A stretch of 64,000 bases of DNA from contig NZ_CP149994.1 of NCBI RefSeq assembly GCF_051307055.1, positions 3,658,001 through 3,722,000 on the forward strand, given 5' to 3'. Below are positions 36,036 to 46,199 of this stretch, one piece after another. This DNA is from Dryocola sp051307055. Lineage in GTDB: Bacteria; Pseudomonadota; Gammaproteobacteria; Enterobacterales; Enterobacteriaceae. The number at the start of each line of letters is the position of its first letter. Position 1 is the stretch's first letter. Made by a program: the position numbers and the translations under genes. Under the pieces are notes generated by a model. That model searched no databases and was not told the origin of the DNA. It saw only the letters and a program-made list of their open reading frames with translations.

Positions 36036-36864
36036 GAAACGCATTGAAGTCCGCAACCTGAATATCGATTATCCCGGCGCGCGCGTGGTCAATAACCTCT
36101 CCTTTACGCTTGGCAATGAGCGGCTGGCGCTGGTGGGCGAGTCCGGCTCGGGTAAATCCATGACGGCGCGGGCGCTGATGGGCCTGGTGCGTAAACCGGG
36201 CAAAGTAAGCGCCGGGCGGCTTAACGTGCTGGACCACAATCTACTAAGCATGAAAAACCGGGACTGGCGGCGCCTGCGCGGCAACGATATCGCCATGGTT
36301 TTACAGGACCCGCGCTACGCGCTAAACCCGGTGAAAAACGTCGCCCAGCAGATTGATGAGGCTTTGCGCCTGCACCAGAACCTCTCTGCCGGGCAGCGCA
36401 GAGAAAGAGTTCGCGAGGCTATTAACGCCGTGGGCTTACAGGATAACGTGCTGGCCCGCTATCCGGCGGAGCTTTCCGGCGGCATGGGGCAGCGCGTCAT
36501 GATCGCCATCGCGCTGGTCAACGACCCGAAAGTGCTGATTGCCGATGAACCTACCTCGGCGCTGGATGCGCGCCTGCGCAATCAGATCCTTGAACTGCTG
36601 GTGGAGCAGTGCGAAAGGCGCCAGATGGCGATGCTGCTGATCAGCCACGATCTGCCGCTGGTGGCGGAACATTGCCAGCGCGTGCTGGTGATGTATCAGG
36701 GGCAAAAGGTTGATGAGATGGCGGCGGCTTCTCTGGCCACCGCCACTCATCCGTACACCCGCACGCTATGGACCTGCCGTCCGAATGCCGCCACTTACGG
36801 CATGATGCTGCCAACCCTCGACCGTACTCAGAACCTGCAAGGAGAACCCCATGGCGATCGTTGA
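36028..36864 (+). CDS. ABC transporter ATP-binding protein, DppD/OppD type
   Basis: The 278-residue ATPase from MSEKRIEVRNLNIDYPGARV has Walker A GESGSGKS (about 37), Q-loop VLQDPRYALNP, signature LSGGMGQR (about 150), Walker B VLIADEPTSALD and switch His in LLISHDLPLV. The HPYTRTLW segment near the C-terminus is the start of the oligopeptide-transporter extension, but the Cys-rich OppD/DppD C-terminal domain is shortened and no iron-sulfur Cys cluster is seen. It overlaps the preceding gene by 8 bp and the next by 14 bp, so translation is likely coupled. Confidence 0.92.
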   Translation: MSEKRIEVRNLNIDYPGARVVNNLSFTLGNERLALVGESGSGKSMTARALMGLVRKPGKVSAGRLNVLDHNLLSMKNRDWRRLRGNDIAMVLQDPRYALNPVKNVAQQIDEALRLHQNLSAGQRRERVREAINAVGLQDNVLARYPAELSGGMGQRVMIAIALVNDPKVLIADEPTSALDARLRNQILELLVEQCERRQMAMLLISHDLPLVAEHCQRVLVMYQGQKVDEMAAASLATATHPYTRTLWTCRPNAATYGMMLPTLDRTQNLQGEPHGDR

Positions 36865-37573
36865 GGTAAAAAATCTGTGCGTACAGTTTGCCGCAAAGGG
36901 CCAGGTCAAAACTGTGGTCAGCGATACGAGCTTTGCTCTTCACGAAGGTGAGACATTCAGCTTGATTGGCGCATCAGGCTGCGGGAAATCCACCGTCCTG
37001 CGGGTGCTGGCCGGGCTACAGCGTGAATGGCAGGGCAAGGTGAATCTTCTGGGCGACGCCATTAAACCCGGCGTTCGCTTCCAGGGGGATTTACGCCGTA
37101 ACGTGCAGATGGTGTTTCAGGATCCCTATGCGTCGTTGCATCCTAACCATACGCTTTACCGCACCCTTGCAGAACCGCTGGCTATCCATAAAGAAACGCG
37201 GATCCCCGCGCGCGTGGAAGAGGCGCTTGTGCAGGTTGGATTGCCGGCAGACGCAGCGAGGCGCTACCCGCATCAGCTTTCCGGCGGCCAGCGCCAGCGC
37301 GTCGCCATCGCGCGTGCGCTGCTGCTGCGGCCAAAAATCCTGCTGCTGGATGAGCCCACCTCGGCGCTGGATATGTCCGTGCAGGCTGAAATCCTGAACC
37401 TGCTGAACCGGCTGAAACAGCAGTTTGCTATGACCTATCTGCTGGTCAGCCATGACGCGGACGTCATAGCGCATATGTCTGACCGGGCGGCTTACATGGC
37501 CGGCGGCCGCATCCAGCATGAATACGATCGCGCAGCCCTGAGCCGCGGCGAACACCGCATGGATGCTGCATAA
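36851..37573 (+). CDS. ABC transporter ATP-binding protein, DppF/OppF type
   Basis: The 240-residue ATPase has Walker A GASGCGKS (about 45), Q-loop VFQDPYASLHPNHT, signature LSGGQRQR, Walker B ILLLDEPTSALD and switch LVSHDADVIAH. It lacks most of the usual OppF C-terminal oligopeptide extension, so it is on the short side. AAGGAGAACCCC gives a strong ribosome binding site inside the end of the upstream gene. It is the last gene of the cassette and is followed by a hairpin. Confidence 0.92.
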   Translation: MAIVEVKNLCVQFAAKGQVKTVVSDTSFALHEGETFSLIGASGCGKSTVLRVLAGLQREWQGKVNLLGDAIKPGVRFQGDLRRNVQMVFQDPYASLHPNHTLYRTLAEPLAIHKETRIPARVEEALVQVGLPADAARRYPHQLSGGQRQRVAIARALLLRPKILLLDEPTSALDMSVQAEILNLLNRLKQQFAMTYLLVSHDADVIAHMSDRAAYMAGGRIQHEYDRAALSRGEHRMDAA

Positions 37574-37580
37574 CAATGAG

Positions 37581-37613
37581 GCGGCTGCATCGTTGTGGTG
37601 CGGCCGCTTTTTA
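37581..37613 (+). terminator. Terminator of the peptide ABC transporter cassette
   Basis: GCGGCTGCA and the downstream GTGCGGCCGC can fold into an imperfect stem-loop followed by TTTTT, 7 bp after the last ATPase gene. Confidence 0.75.
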
Positions 37614-37737
37614 ACGTCCGTTCTCACCCTCCTTCTTCCCAGCATTTAATGCGCAAAACCATATCCAGTACGATTAATTATTGAGCAATCCGCGTTTCGC
37701 CCGGCATTTATCCCGATTTCGCTTATGGTCTGGGAAG

Positions 37738-37753
37738 TGGCGTATTTCCTGCA
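37738..37753 (+). promoter_or_regulatory. Sigma-54 promoter of patA
   Basis: TGGCGTATTTCCTGCA carries the invariant GG and GC doublets of the sigma-54 consensus (TGGCAC-N5-TTGCA) with the correct spacing of 12 positions between them. It lies about 50 bp before the patA start. E. coli patA is transcribed by sigma-54 RNA polymerase under nitrogen limitation, so the same control is expected. Confidence 0.82.
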
Positions 37754-37800
37754 ATACTTATTTTGTGTATCGCGTGATACGCCATTCCCAGGAGCACATT

Positions 37801-39198
<1,398 letters not shown>

Positions 39199-39202
39199 AT
39201 CT

Positions 39203-39235
39203 ATCCGGGCACGTTTTTAACAGACGTGCCCGGAT
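39203..39235. terminator. Bidirectional terminator between patA and lsrG
   Basis: ATCCGGGCACGT and ACGTGCCCGGAT form a 12-bp perfect stem with the T-run in its loop, between convergent patA and lsrG. Confidence 0.75.
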
Positions 39236-39240
39236 ATTCC

Positions 39241-39534
39241 TCAAACTGGCAGCAGCCCGACAAAACTCCGCTTCTTACGCGGCTGCGACATCATCTCATC
39301 CAGCTTTGCAACGCATGCCAGGTAGTGCGGCGTTTGCTTATGCGCCAGCACCGCCTCATCGTTTTGATAGGCTTCGTAGATAAAGAACCGCGTGGGGACT
39401 TCCGGGTCCTGCAGAACGTCGAACCGCAGGTTTCCTGGCTCTTTGATTGAGCCTTCGTGGTTGGCGCGGAACACGTCCAGAAACTCGTTTACCCGCTCCG
39501 GCTTGATATTGATCTCGACCAGCGTCACGTTCAT
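39241..39534 (-). CDS. lsrG: (4S)-4-hydroxy-5-phosphonooxypentane-2,3-dione isomerase
   Basis: LsrG isomerises phospho-AI-2 (P-DPD) to 3-hydroxy-5-phosphonooxypentane-2,4-dione. The 97-residue product MNVTLVEINIKPERVNEFLD has the ABM (antibiotic biosynthesis monooxygenase-like) ferredoxin fold pattern. RFDVLQDPEVPTRFFIYEAY is strongly conserved in LsrG, and the catalytic region includes HKQTPHY. It is the last gene of lsrACDBFG, and its start overlaps the lsrF stop by 4 bp. Confidence 0.95.
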   Translation of the reverse strand: MNVTLVEINIKPERVNEFLDVFRANHEGSIKEPGNLRFDVLQDPEVPTRFFIYEAYQNDEAVLAHKQTPHYLACVAKLDEMMSQPRKKRSFVGLLPV

Positions 39535-40421
39535 GCCCTGCCTCCCTGCTGTTTTTCATCCAGCCAGAACTGGTATGCCTCTCGCGCAGAAACATTTTCA
39601 TGCACCACTTTTTTCACCGCTTTTAGCATGGCGAGCGGCGCCTCGGACTGGAAGATATTGCGTCCCATATCCACGCCGGACGCGCCCTGATCGATAGCCC
39701 GGAAGCACATCTCCAGCGCCTCCTGTTCCGGCAGTTTTTTCCCGCCGGCAATAACAATCGGTACCGGACAGCTGGCGGCCACTTTCTCGAAGCCCTCTTC
39801 CACAAAGTAGGTTTTCACAAACTGCGCGCCGATCTCTGCGGCGATACGGCTGGCCAGCGAAAAATAGCGAGCGTCACGCGCCATCTCTTTGCCCACGCCG
39901 GTGACGGCAAGCGTTGGAATGCCATAGCGTGTGCCTTCATCAACCAGCTTGATGATATTGTTGATCGACTGGTGCTCGTACTCACTGCCGATATAAATTT
40001 GCGCCGCCACCGCACAGGCGTTAAGGCGCAGCGCATCTTCCATGGTCACCGCCACGCTTTCACGCGAGAGTTCGCTGAGGATAGAGTTTCCGCCGGACGC
40101 GCGCAGAACCACGGGTTTATTGGTCGCAGGCGGCACAACGCTGCGCAGAATGCCGCGGGTGCACATCAGCACATCGGTTTCTTCAAACAGCGGCGCGATG
40201 GATAAATCGATACGCTCAAGGCCGGTGGTCGGCCCCTGAAAATAGCCATGGTCGAACGCCAGCATTACGGTGCGGCCGGTAGCCGGATTAAAGATCCGCG
40301 CAAGGCGTGACTGCATGCCCCAGTCCAGCGCGCCGCTGCCCTTCAGGTAAAAGGCTTTGTTCTCCTGCGGGCGGCCAATGCCGTAATCTTTGCCTTCTCT
40401 GATATCGTCAAGATCTGCCAT
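39531..40421 (-). CDS. lsrF: 3-hydroxy-5-phosphonooxypentane-2,4-dione thiolase
   Basis: LsrF transfers the acetyl group of the P-HPD isomer made by LsrG to CoA, giving acetyl-CoA and dihydroxyacetone phosphate, and so ends AI-2 signalling. The 296-residue protein has a class I aldolase fold with Schiff-base Lys203 in AQFVKTYF, at the same number as in E. coli LsrF, and the phosphate pocket GGKKLPEQ. It follows lsrB by 11 bp and overlaps lsrG by 4 bp. Length and sequence show no damage. Confidence 0.96.
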   Translation of the reverse strand: MADLDDIREGKDYGIGRPQENKAFYLKGSGALDWGMQSRLARIFNPATGRTVMLAFDHGYFQGPTTGLERIDLSIAPLFEETDVLMCTRGILRSVVPPATNKPVVLRASGGNSILSELSRESVAVTMEDALRLNACAVAAQIYIGSEYEHQSINNIIKLVDEGTRYGIPTLAVTGVGKEMARDARYFSLASRIAAEIGAQFVKTYFVEEGFEKVAASCPVPIVIAGGKKLPEQEALEMCFRAIDQGASGVDMGRNIFQSEAPLAMLKAVKKVVHENVSAREAYQFWLDEKQQGGRA

Positions 40422-40432
40422 TATTTCCTCCC

Positions 40433-41452
40433 TCAGAAGTCGTATTTACCGATATTTTCTTTAGTGAACACCACGCGTTCCGGCAGCAGCACTATGCCGT
40501 TGCCCTTCGCTTCATACTGGTATCCCTGCACGCTGTTCGGCTCCACTTTAAGCGTGCCGATTTTCGCCACCTCAACGCTGTCGCCGACGTTAAGATCGCC
40601 CTTTTTCAACATCGTATTTGCGACGTTTACCGCAATTTCGCCCTGCTGCACCACGTCCCACAGGCCAAAGGCTTTCACCGTGCCGCGCTCAACGTAAGGC
40701 CGCATAACGTTCGGCGTGCTGAAGCCTACGATGGCGACGTTAGTTCGTTTAAGATTTTCCGCGGCCTGCGCAGCCGCAGGCAATGCATTGGCATCCGGCG
40801 CGATAATCGCATCCAGATCCGGGTATGCCTTTAAGATCCCTTCCGCCGTTTGCAGAGATTTAGTGGCATCGTTATAGCCAAACTGCGTGGTAACGATCTG
40901 CCACTGCGGATGATCTTTGGCGATCTTCGCTTTCGCCTCTTTCACCCACTGGTTCTGGTCGGTCACGGTCGGGCTGGAGTAGAAGAAGGCTACTTTGGCC
41001 GCGGGTTTCGTCACCTGTTTTGCGGCCATCTCCACCAGCATGCCGCCGAGCTGCTGCGGCGTACCCTGGTTGATGTAGATGCTGCGGCATTCAGGTTTGG
41101 TGTCCGAATCCCACGTCAGCACTTTCACGCCGCGCTGCATCGCGCGTTTAAGCGCCGGGCACAGGCCGTCTGGTGAAACCGCGGACACGATAATCGCGTT
41201 ATAGCCCTGATTGACGAAGTTATTGATCAGCTGCACCTGGCCGGAAACGCTCGGCTCGGTCGGCCCGTCGTAGGTAACCGGCACGCCGAGATCTTTGCCC
41301 GCCTGCATGGCGCCGTTGCCGCCGCTGGTAAAGAAGCCCACGCCGACCAGCTTCGGGATAAAGGCAATACGATCGGCGGCCTGGGCGGTGACAACCCCAA
41401 AGGCTAAAGCCAGCGCACCGAGCTTAAGTACGCGTTTTGCTGTCTGCTTCAT
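40433..41452 (-). CDS. lsrB: Autoinducer-2 binding protein LsrB
   Basis: LsrB is the periplasmic receptor for AI-2 and delivers it to the Lsr ABC transporter. The 339-residue precursor has a signal peptide (about 1-25, ending TAQA-AD) and the sugar-binding Peripla_BP fold: IAFIPKLVGVGFFTSGGNG, TWDSDTKPECRSIYINQG and IIAPDANALPAAAQAAE. These segments contain the Lys, Asp and Ala ligands known from enteric LsrB. Its start overlaps the lsrD stop by 4 bp in lsrACDBFG. Confidence 0.95.
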   Translation of the reverse strand: MKQTAKRVLKLGALALAFGVVTAQAADRIAFIPKLVGVGFFTSGGNGAMQAGKDLGVPVTYDGPTEPSVSGQVQLINNFVNQGYNAIIVSAVSPDGLCPALKRAMQRGVKVLTWDSDTKPECRSIYINQGTPQQLGGMLVEMAAKQVTKPAAKVAFFYSSPTVTDQNQWVKEAKAKIAKDHPQWQIVTTQFGYNDATKSLQTAEGILKAYPDLDAIIAPDANALPAAAQAAENLKRTNVAIVGFSTPNVMRPYVERGTVKAFGLWDVVQQGEIAVNVANTMLKKGDLNVGDSVEVAKIGTLKVEPNSVQGYQYEAKGNGIVLLPERVVFTKENIGKYDF

Positions 41453-42459
41453 ATTAAACTCCCGTTAGTTTTCCTGTGACCGCGCAGGCGACGCCATGCC
41501 GCCTGGAGATAAGCGCGGTGCAAACTCACCGAACGACCAATGACCACCACAATCAACAGCGCACCGGACAACGCGCTCGATACCTGATTAGGCACGCCGG
41601 CCATCTGTAAACCCTGCTGCAGATACCCCACCAGCAGCGCCGCCAGCGCTGTGCCCAGAATCGATCCGGAACCGCCGTAAATATTCGCCCCGCCAAGCAC
41701 GGCGGCGGTCAGCGCAGGCATCAGCAAATCACGTCCCAAATCCGAACGCGCCGAGCCGAAATAAGAAACCAGCACGATGGCCGCGATGGCCGAGGCCAGC
41801 CCCACCATGCCGTACACGCCGTACAGAGAGCCGTTTACCGGCAGCGCCGCATAGCGCGCCGCACGCGGATTTTGCCCAATCAAAAAGATGTGGCGGCCAA
41901 AACGAGCGCGATGGGTAAGCAGCCAGAACAGCAGCGTGATAACCGCGAATATAATTAGCGGAATCGGCAGGCCAAGCAGAGTGAGGTTGGCAAAACCGGT
42001 AAACGCGTCCGGAAAACCGCCGATGCCTTCGTAACCCGTCGCCCCTGCCATACCGGAGAGCAGCAGCGCGCCGCCGCCGAACAGATAAAGCGTGCCGAGC
42101 GTGATGACCAGCGGGCTAATACCCGTGTAATGAATAAGTGCGGCGTTAAACAAGCCGCACAGCAGGCCGACAGCAAGCGTAAGAACGATCGCAAGCGTTA
42201 TGGGAAATTCCGCCTGCAGCATCACGCCCAGCGCGATGGCGCACAGGCCGATGGTGGAGCCGAGCGAAATATCGATGCCGCCGCTGATAATCACCAGCGT
42301 CAGCGGCAGAGCAACGATGCCGATACAGATAAAATCACTGGTGCTGAACAGCAGCATGTTGATATCGAGCATGCGAGGATTTATCGCGCCAAACAGCAGG
42401 ATCTCCGCGACCAGAATCAGCAGCAGCGCGACTTCCCAGTTAAGTTTCAGTTTCGTCAT
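41449..42459 (-). CDS. lsrD: Autoinducer-2 ABC transporter permease LsrD
   Basis: The 336-residue inner membrane protein is one of the two channel subunits of the AI-2 importer. It belongs to the RbsC/BPD_transp_2 family with about ten hydrophobic segments, ISGGIDISLGSTIGLCAIALG in the second quarter and the LGGANIYGGSGSILGT loop near residue 255, which contacts LsrA. It directly abuts lsrC (adjacent stop and start) and overlaps lsrB by 4 bp. A basic tail RLRGHRKTNG faces the cytoplasm. Confidence 0.95.
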   Translation of the reverse strand: MTKLKLNWEVALLLILVAEILLFGAINPRMLDINMLLFSTSDFICIGIVALPLTLVIISGGIDISLGSTIGLCAIALGVMLQAEFPITLAIVLTLAVGLLCGLFNAALIHYTGISPLVITLGTLYLFGGGALLLSGMAGATGYEGIGGFPDAFTGFANLTLLGLPIPLIIFAVITLLFWLLTHRARFGRHIFLIGQNPRAARYAALPVNGSLYGVYGMVGLASAIAAIVLVSYFGSARSDLGRDLLMPALTAAVLGGANIYGGSGSILGTALAALLVGYLQQGLQMAGVPNQVSSALSGALLIVVVIGRSVSLHRAYLQAAWRRLRGHRKTNGSLI

Positions 42460-43491
42460 TTACGCCACATCCTTCTTCTTACGGGGAAAAGCGCGTACGT
42501 TCTTTGCGCCGGGTAAAGGCGGCACAAACCGGCTGTATTTCTGCGCCCGCTGATGCCGGGCCAGCGCCTGCCGCAGGCGGCCATCCAGCACCAGTACGCC
42601 GAGCAGCACCAGACCTGCGATAAAATCGTTCCACCAGGCTGGAAGTTTGAACAGCACCAGTACCGTATCGATTTGCGTAAGGAAGAAGGCGCCGAGGAAC
42701 GCGCCAATAACCGTACCGGTGCCGCCCAGCAGCGAAATACCGCCGAGCACGCAGGCGGCGATGGCCTTCATCTCCAGCCCGCTGCCGGTCTGGTTTGGCA
42801 CAAAACCAATTTGCGAGGCGAAGATAATTCCGCCGATCGCCGCGAGCATGCCGTTGAAAGTAAAAGCTAAAAGCCGCGTGCGGTTTACCGCTACGCCGAG
42901 CTGCCGGGCGGCGGCAAGGTTATCGCCCACCGCGTAATAATCTCGCCCGAACGCCGTTCTTGCCAGCGTCCAGGCGGCGACAGCGACCAGGCCGAGCACC
43001 AGCATGCCAAGCGGAGAGACGCCCAGCGCGACAGGTTCCGACAGCGACTTAAGACTTGTCGGCAACCCTTCAATCCATTTCCCGCCCGTCCACAGCAGCA
43101 TGCCGCCGCGATAAAGCCCGAGGGTGCCAAGCGTGGCGACAATCGCCGGAATGCGCAGCCAGACAACCAGCACGCCGTTGAAAAAACCTGCCAGCGCGCC
43201 CGTCGCCAGCGCGAACAGCATCGCCACCGGCAGGCTGTAGCCGCTGTTTAGCGCCATCCCCACGGCAATAGCGCACAGGCCAACGGTTGAACCAACGGAG
43301 ACGTCAATGTTGCGCGTCAGCATTACCATGGTGGCGCCTACGGCCAGCAGGATCAGGATCTGCGCGCTGGTGAAGATCATGCTCAGCGTTTGCAGGCTGA
43401 AGTAGCTGTGGTTCAGAGCGACCAGTACCGCAAACAGCGCGACGATCGCAAGCAGCGCGCTCAGCTCGCGATTCTTCAGCAGTTTTTTCAT
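42460..43491 (-). CDS. lsrC: Autoinducer-2 ABC transporter permease LsrC
   Basis: The 343-residue protein is the partner channel subunit to LsrD. It shows the RbsC-type layout with TRNIDVSVGSTVGLCAIAVG, FNGVLVVWLRIPAIVATLGT, and the coupling loop LGGISLLGGTGTVIGAFLGA near residue 258. Roughly ten hydrophobic helices are visible. The C-terminal cytoplasmic tail is basic (LARHQRAQKYSRF... RKKKDVA). Its start overlaps the lsrA stop by 4 bp, so the genes are translationally coupled. Confidence 0.95.
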   Translation of the reverse strand: MKKLLKNRELSALLAIVALFAVLVALNHSYFSLQTLSMIFTSAQILILLAVGATMVMLTRNIDVSVGSTVGLCAIAVGMALNSGYSLPVAMLFALATGALAGFFNGVLVVWLRIPAIVATLGTLGLYRGGMLLWTGGKWIEGLPTSLKSLSEPVALGVSPLGMLVLGLVAVAAWTLARTAFGRDYYAVGDNLAAARQLGVAVNRTRLLAFTFNGMLAAIGGIIFASQIGFVPNQTGSGLEMKAIAACVLGGISLLGGTGTVIGAFLGAFFLTQIDTVLVLFKLPAWWNDFIAGLVLLGVLVLDGRLRQALARHQRAQKYSRFVPPLPGAKNVRAFPRKKKDVA

Positions 43492-44987
43492 GCCCGACCT
43501 CCGCCAAACGCCATGCTCATCATGCGATCGACATTGATGGCAGGCTTACGCAGCTCGCCGTTCAGCGCCCCCTGATGCATCACCAGCACGCGATCCGCCA
43601 GGCCGACAAACTCGTCGAGATCGCTGGAGATCATCAGCACCGCCACGTTCTGCGCCGCCACGCTTTTAATGAGCTGATAGATATCGGCCCGGGCCGCCAC
43701 GTCCACGCCGCGCGTAGGTTCATCGACGATGAGCAACAAGGGATTGGCTTCCAGGCAGCGCGCCAGCAGGACTTTTTGCTGATTGCCGCCGGAGAGCGTG
43801 CGCACCGTCTGCTCGGCATTATTGAGTTTGATGCCCAAGGCGCGGTGATAGCGTTCCACCACCGCCGCTTCCCGCTTGCTTTGTTGCCACAGCCCTGGCT
43901 CATTGAGCGCCACGGTATTCCAGCGGATCGGCGCATCAAGAAACAGCCCTGAAACCTGGCGATCCTCCGGCAGATAGATAAGCCCGCGATCGAGCCGTGA
44001 TTTTGTGCGATCGCCGCTAATTTCACGATTTTCAAGATAAATATGCCCGCCGCGCACCGGCCGCAGGCCGTAAAGCGTTTCCGCAAGCTCGGTGCGGCCC
44101 GATCCCACCAGTCCTGCAAGGCCTACGATCTCGCCCGCGTACAGCTCAAAGCTCAGATCGATAAAGCCTTCGCCGGTCAGCTCTTCCACGCGCAGCACCG
44201 GAAAATCCTGTGGTTCTGTGCGACGGTTGCCCGGCAGCGCCAGCCACAGCTTTTGCGTGTCGCTCAGCGCGTGCTGGCGATTAATCGGCGTCATCGCGTT
44301 GATCAGCTGCTCATCCAGCAGCTGCGCGGTTTCGCCGTGCAGCACTACGGCACCGTCGCGCATCACTGAAATATGGCTGGAGATCTTGCGGATCTCCGGC
44401 AGCTTGTGGGAGATAAAAACAATGCCGACATCAAGATCCTGTAAAGCGCGGATCTGACGAAACAGCCGTTCGGTTTCGCCCGGCGTCAGCGACGCGGTGG
44501 GCTCGTCGAGGATAAGGATTTTCGCCTCGCGCATTAGCCCGCGCAGGATCTCGACCATCTGCTGATCCGCCACTTCCAGCGTGCTGGCCGTAGCCTGCAG
44601 CGGGATCTGGCACTCAAGCTGGCGCATTTTCTCCTGCAGGCGGCTGTCTGCGTCCCGGCTTGCGGGCAGGCGGAAGAGGATATTTTCCCGCACGGTTAGG
44701 TTGGGAAACAGCATCGGCTCCTGCGGTACCAGATAGATGCCCAGATCGTGCGCCTGCCCTGGCGTGAGCCGCCCAAAGGCTTTGCCTCGCACTTTCAGCT
44801 CGCCGCGATCGGGGATCTCCACGCCCGCGATGATTTTCATTAATGTCGACTTTCCTGCCCCGTTGCCGCCGAGCAACGCGTGAACCTGCCCGGCATAAAG
44901 AGCAAAATCAATCTCTTTGAGGACGCTCACGCCCGAGAACCCTTTGCTGATATGGCAGGCTTCCAGTACGGCGGTGGTGTTGTGCAT
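43488..44987 (-). CDS. lsrA: Autoinducer-2 import ATP-binding protein LsrA
   Basis: LsrA powers AI-2 import. The 499-residue product has two fused ABC ATPase domains. The first has canonical Walker A GGNGAGKST, a signature region STLEVADQQMVEILRG and Walker B ILILDEPTAS. The second has the degenerate Walker A GLVGSGRTE, signature LSGGNQQK and Walker B LLIVDEPTRGVD, as in RbsA/MglA-type sugar importers. The start MHNTTAVLEACHISKGFSGV is chosen because an upstream in-frame start at 45035 would extend into the shared control region. It is the first gene of lsrACDBFG. Confidence 0.95.
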   Translation of the reverse strand: MHNTTAVLEACHISKGFSGVSVLKEIDFALYAGQVHALLGGNGAGKSTLMKIIAGVEIPDRGELKVRGKAFGRLTPGQAHDLGIYLVPQEPMLFPNLTVRENILFRLPASRDADSRLQEKMRQLECQIPLQATASTLEVADQQMVEILRGLMREAKILILDEPTASLTPGETERLFRQIRALQDLDVGIVFISHKLPEIRKISSHISVMRDGAVVLHGETAQLLDEQLINAMTPINRQHALSDTQKLWLALPGNRRTEPQDFPVLRVEELTGEGFIDLSFELYAGEIVGLAGLVGSGRTELAETLYGLRPVRGGHIYLENREISGDRTKSRLDRGLIYLPEDRQVSGLFLDAPIRWNTVALNEPGLWQQSKREAAVVERYHRALGIKLNNAEQTVRTLSGGNQQKVLLARCLEANPLLLIVDEPTRGVDVAARADIYQLIKSVAAQNVAVLMISSDLDEFVGLADRVLVMHQGALNGELRKPAINVDRMMSMAFGGGRA

Positions 44988-45200
44988 CTTCACTCCACAA
45001 TTGAACAAAAGAGAAATTGCATTAATAATGTTCAAAAGCGTAGACGCCGATATATATTTACAACCGGGCAGGGATCACAAAATTTTTAATTAGATCGGCT
45101 AAAACCTCTGCATCACAAAATGATCTTTTTGCCGCACGCTTCACATTTTCTCATCCGGCATCTTCGAACATATGATCTAAATTTGAATAAGAGTTCATCT
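44988..45200. promoter_or_regulatory. Divergent lsrA/lsrR control region
   Basis: This 213-bp A+T-rich spacer separates the divergent lsrACDBFG and lsrRK units. It contains an inverted repeat TGAACA-N21-TGTTCA (45002-45034), a direct repeat of ATCACAAAAT at 45073-45082 and 45111-45120, and a long A+T stretch TATATATTTA near 45051. In E. coli this region binds LsrR and cAMP-CRP. The inverted repeat is my candidate for an LsrR site and the ATCACAA copies may be CRP half-sites; neither is proven by sequence. Confidence 0.6.
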
Positions 45201-46169
45201 ATGAGCGACAAACGAGTTGAAGAAGGGCGATTAGGCAGCCTGCCGATGGCAGAAGAAGAGCTGCTGGCGCGGGTGGCGTGGTCTTACTACCACGACGGAT
45301 TAACGCAGAACGATATTGGCGAACGACTCGGCCTGCCGCGCCTGAAGATTTCGCGCCTGCTGGAAAAGGGCCGTCAGTCAGGGGTGATACGCGTACAGAT
45401 TAACTCGCGTTACGAGGGTTGCCTGGCGCTGGAAACGGCGCTGCAGCAGCGGTTCAACCTTAAGATTGCCCGCGTGCTGCCCGCGCAGAACACGCCTTTG
45501 ATGAGCACGCGCTTAGGCATTGGCGCTGCGCAATCGCTGATGGGCGTGCTGGAGCCGGGACAGCTGCTGGCCGTAGGCTTCGGCGAAACCACCATGAGCT
45601 GCCTGCAGCATCTGAGCGGCTTTATCGGCTCGCAGCAGATTCGCCTGGTGACGCTTTCCGGCGGAGTTGGGCCCTATATGACCGGTATCGGCCAGCTCGA
45701 CGCGGCCTGTAGCGTCAGCATGATCCCGGCCCCGCTGCGCGTCTCTTCGCCGCAGGTGGCGGAAATTTTACGGATGGAAGCGAGCGTGCGGGACGTCATT
45801 CTCGCGGCAATGGCTGCGGACGCGGCGGTAGTCGGCATCGGCGCGATAAACCAGAAGCGCGACGCCACTATTCTGCGCTCGGGTTATATCAGCGAAGGGG
45901 AGCAGCTGATGTACGCCCGCAAGGGGGCGGTGGGCGATATCCTCGGCTATTTCCTGCAAGCGGATGGCAAACTGGTGGAAGGGCTGGAAATCCACCGCGA
46001 GTTACTGGGCGTGACGCTTGAGGATCTCTCGCATCTGCCGACGATTGTCGGCGTGGCGGGCGGGCCCGATAAAGCGGACGCTATTTATGCCGCGCTCCTT
46101 GGCCGCCGTATCAATGGCCTGGTGACGGAAGAAGAGACCGCGCGGGCGGTGTTAGCTCTGGCTGATTAA
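45201..46169 (+). CDS. lsrR: Transcriptional repressor LsrR (SorC/DeoR-type)
   Basis: LsrR represses both lsr units and is released by phospho-AI-2. The product from MSDKRVEEGRLGSLPMAEEE has 322 residues. The N-terminal helix-turn-helix (YYHDGLTQNDIGERLGLPRLKISRLLEKG, about 30-58) is followed by a SorC-type sugar-phosphate-binding domain, including LAVGFGETTMSCL, TLSGGVGPYMTGIGQLDAAC and SGYISEGEQL. AAGAG lies 7 bases before the chosen ATG; the open frame upstream to 45120 would cover the operator region. It is divergent from lsrA and precedes lsrK by 30 bp. Confidence 0.95.
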   Translation: MSDKRVEEGRLGSLPMAEEELLARVAWSYYHDGLTQNDIGERLGLPRLKISRLLEKGRQSGVIRVQINSRYEGCLALETALQQRFNLKIARVLPAQNTPLMSTRLGIGAAQSLMGVLEPGQLLAVGFGETTMSCLQHLSGFIGSQQIRLVTLSGGVGPYMTGIGQLDAACSVSMIPAPLRVSSPQVAEILRMEASVRDVILAAMAADAAVVGIGAINQKRDATILRSGYISEGEQLMYARKGAVGDILGYFLQADGKLVEGLEIHRELLGVTLEDLSHLPTIVGVAGGPDKADAIYAALLGRRINGLVTEEETARAVLALAD

Positions 46170-46199
46170 CCCCGCGCAAAACAATTGCGGGGTCAACCG

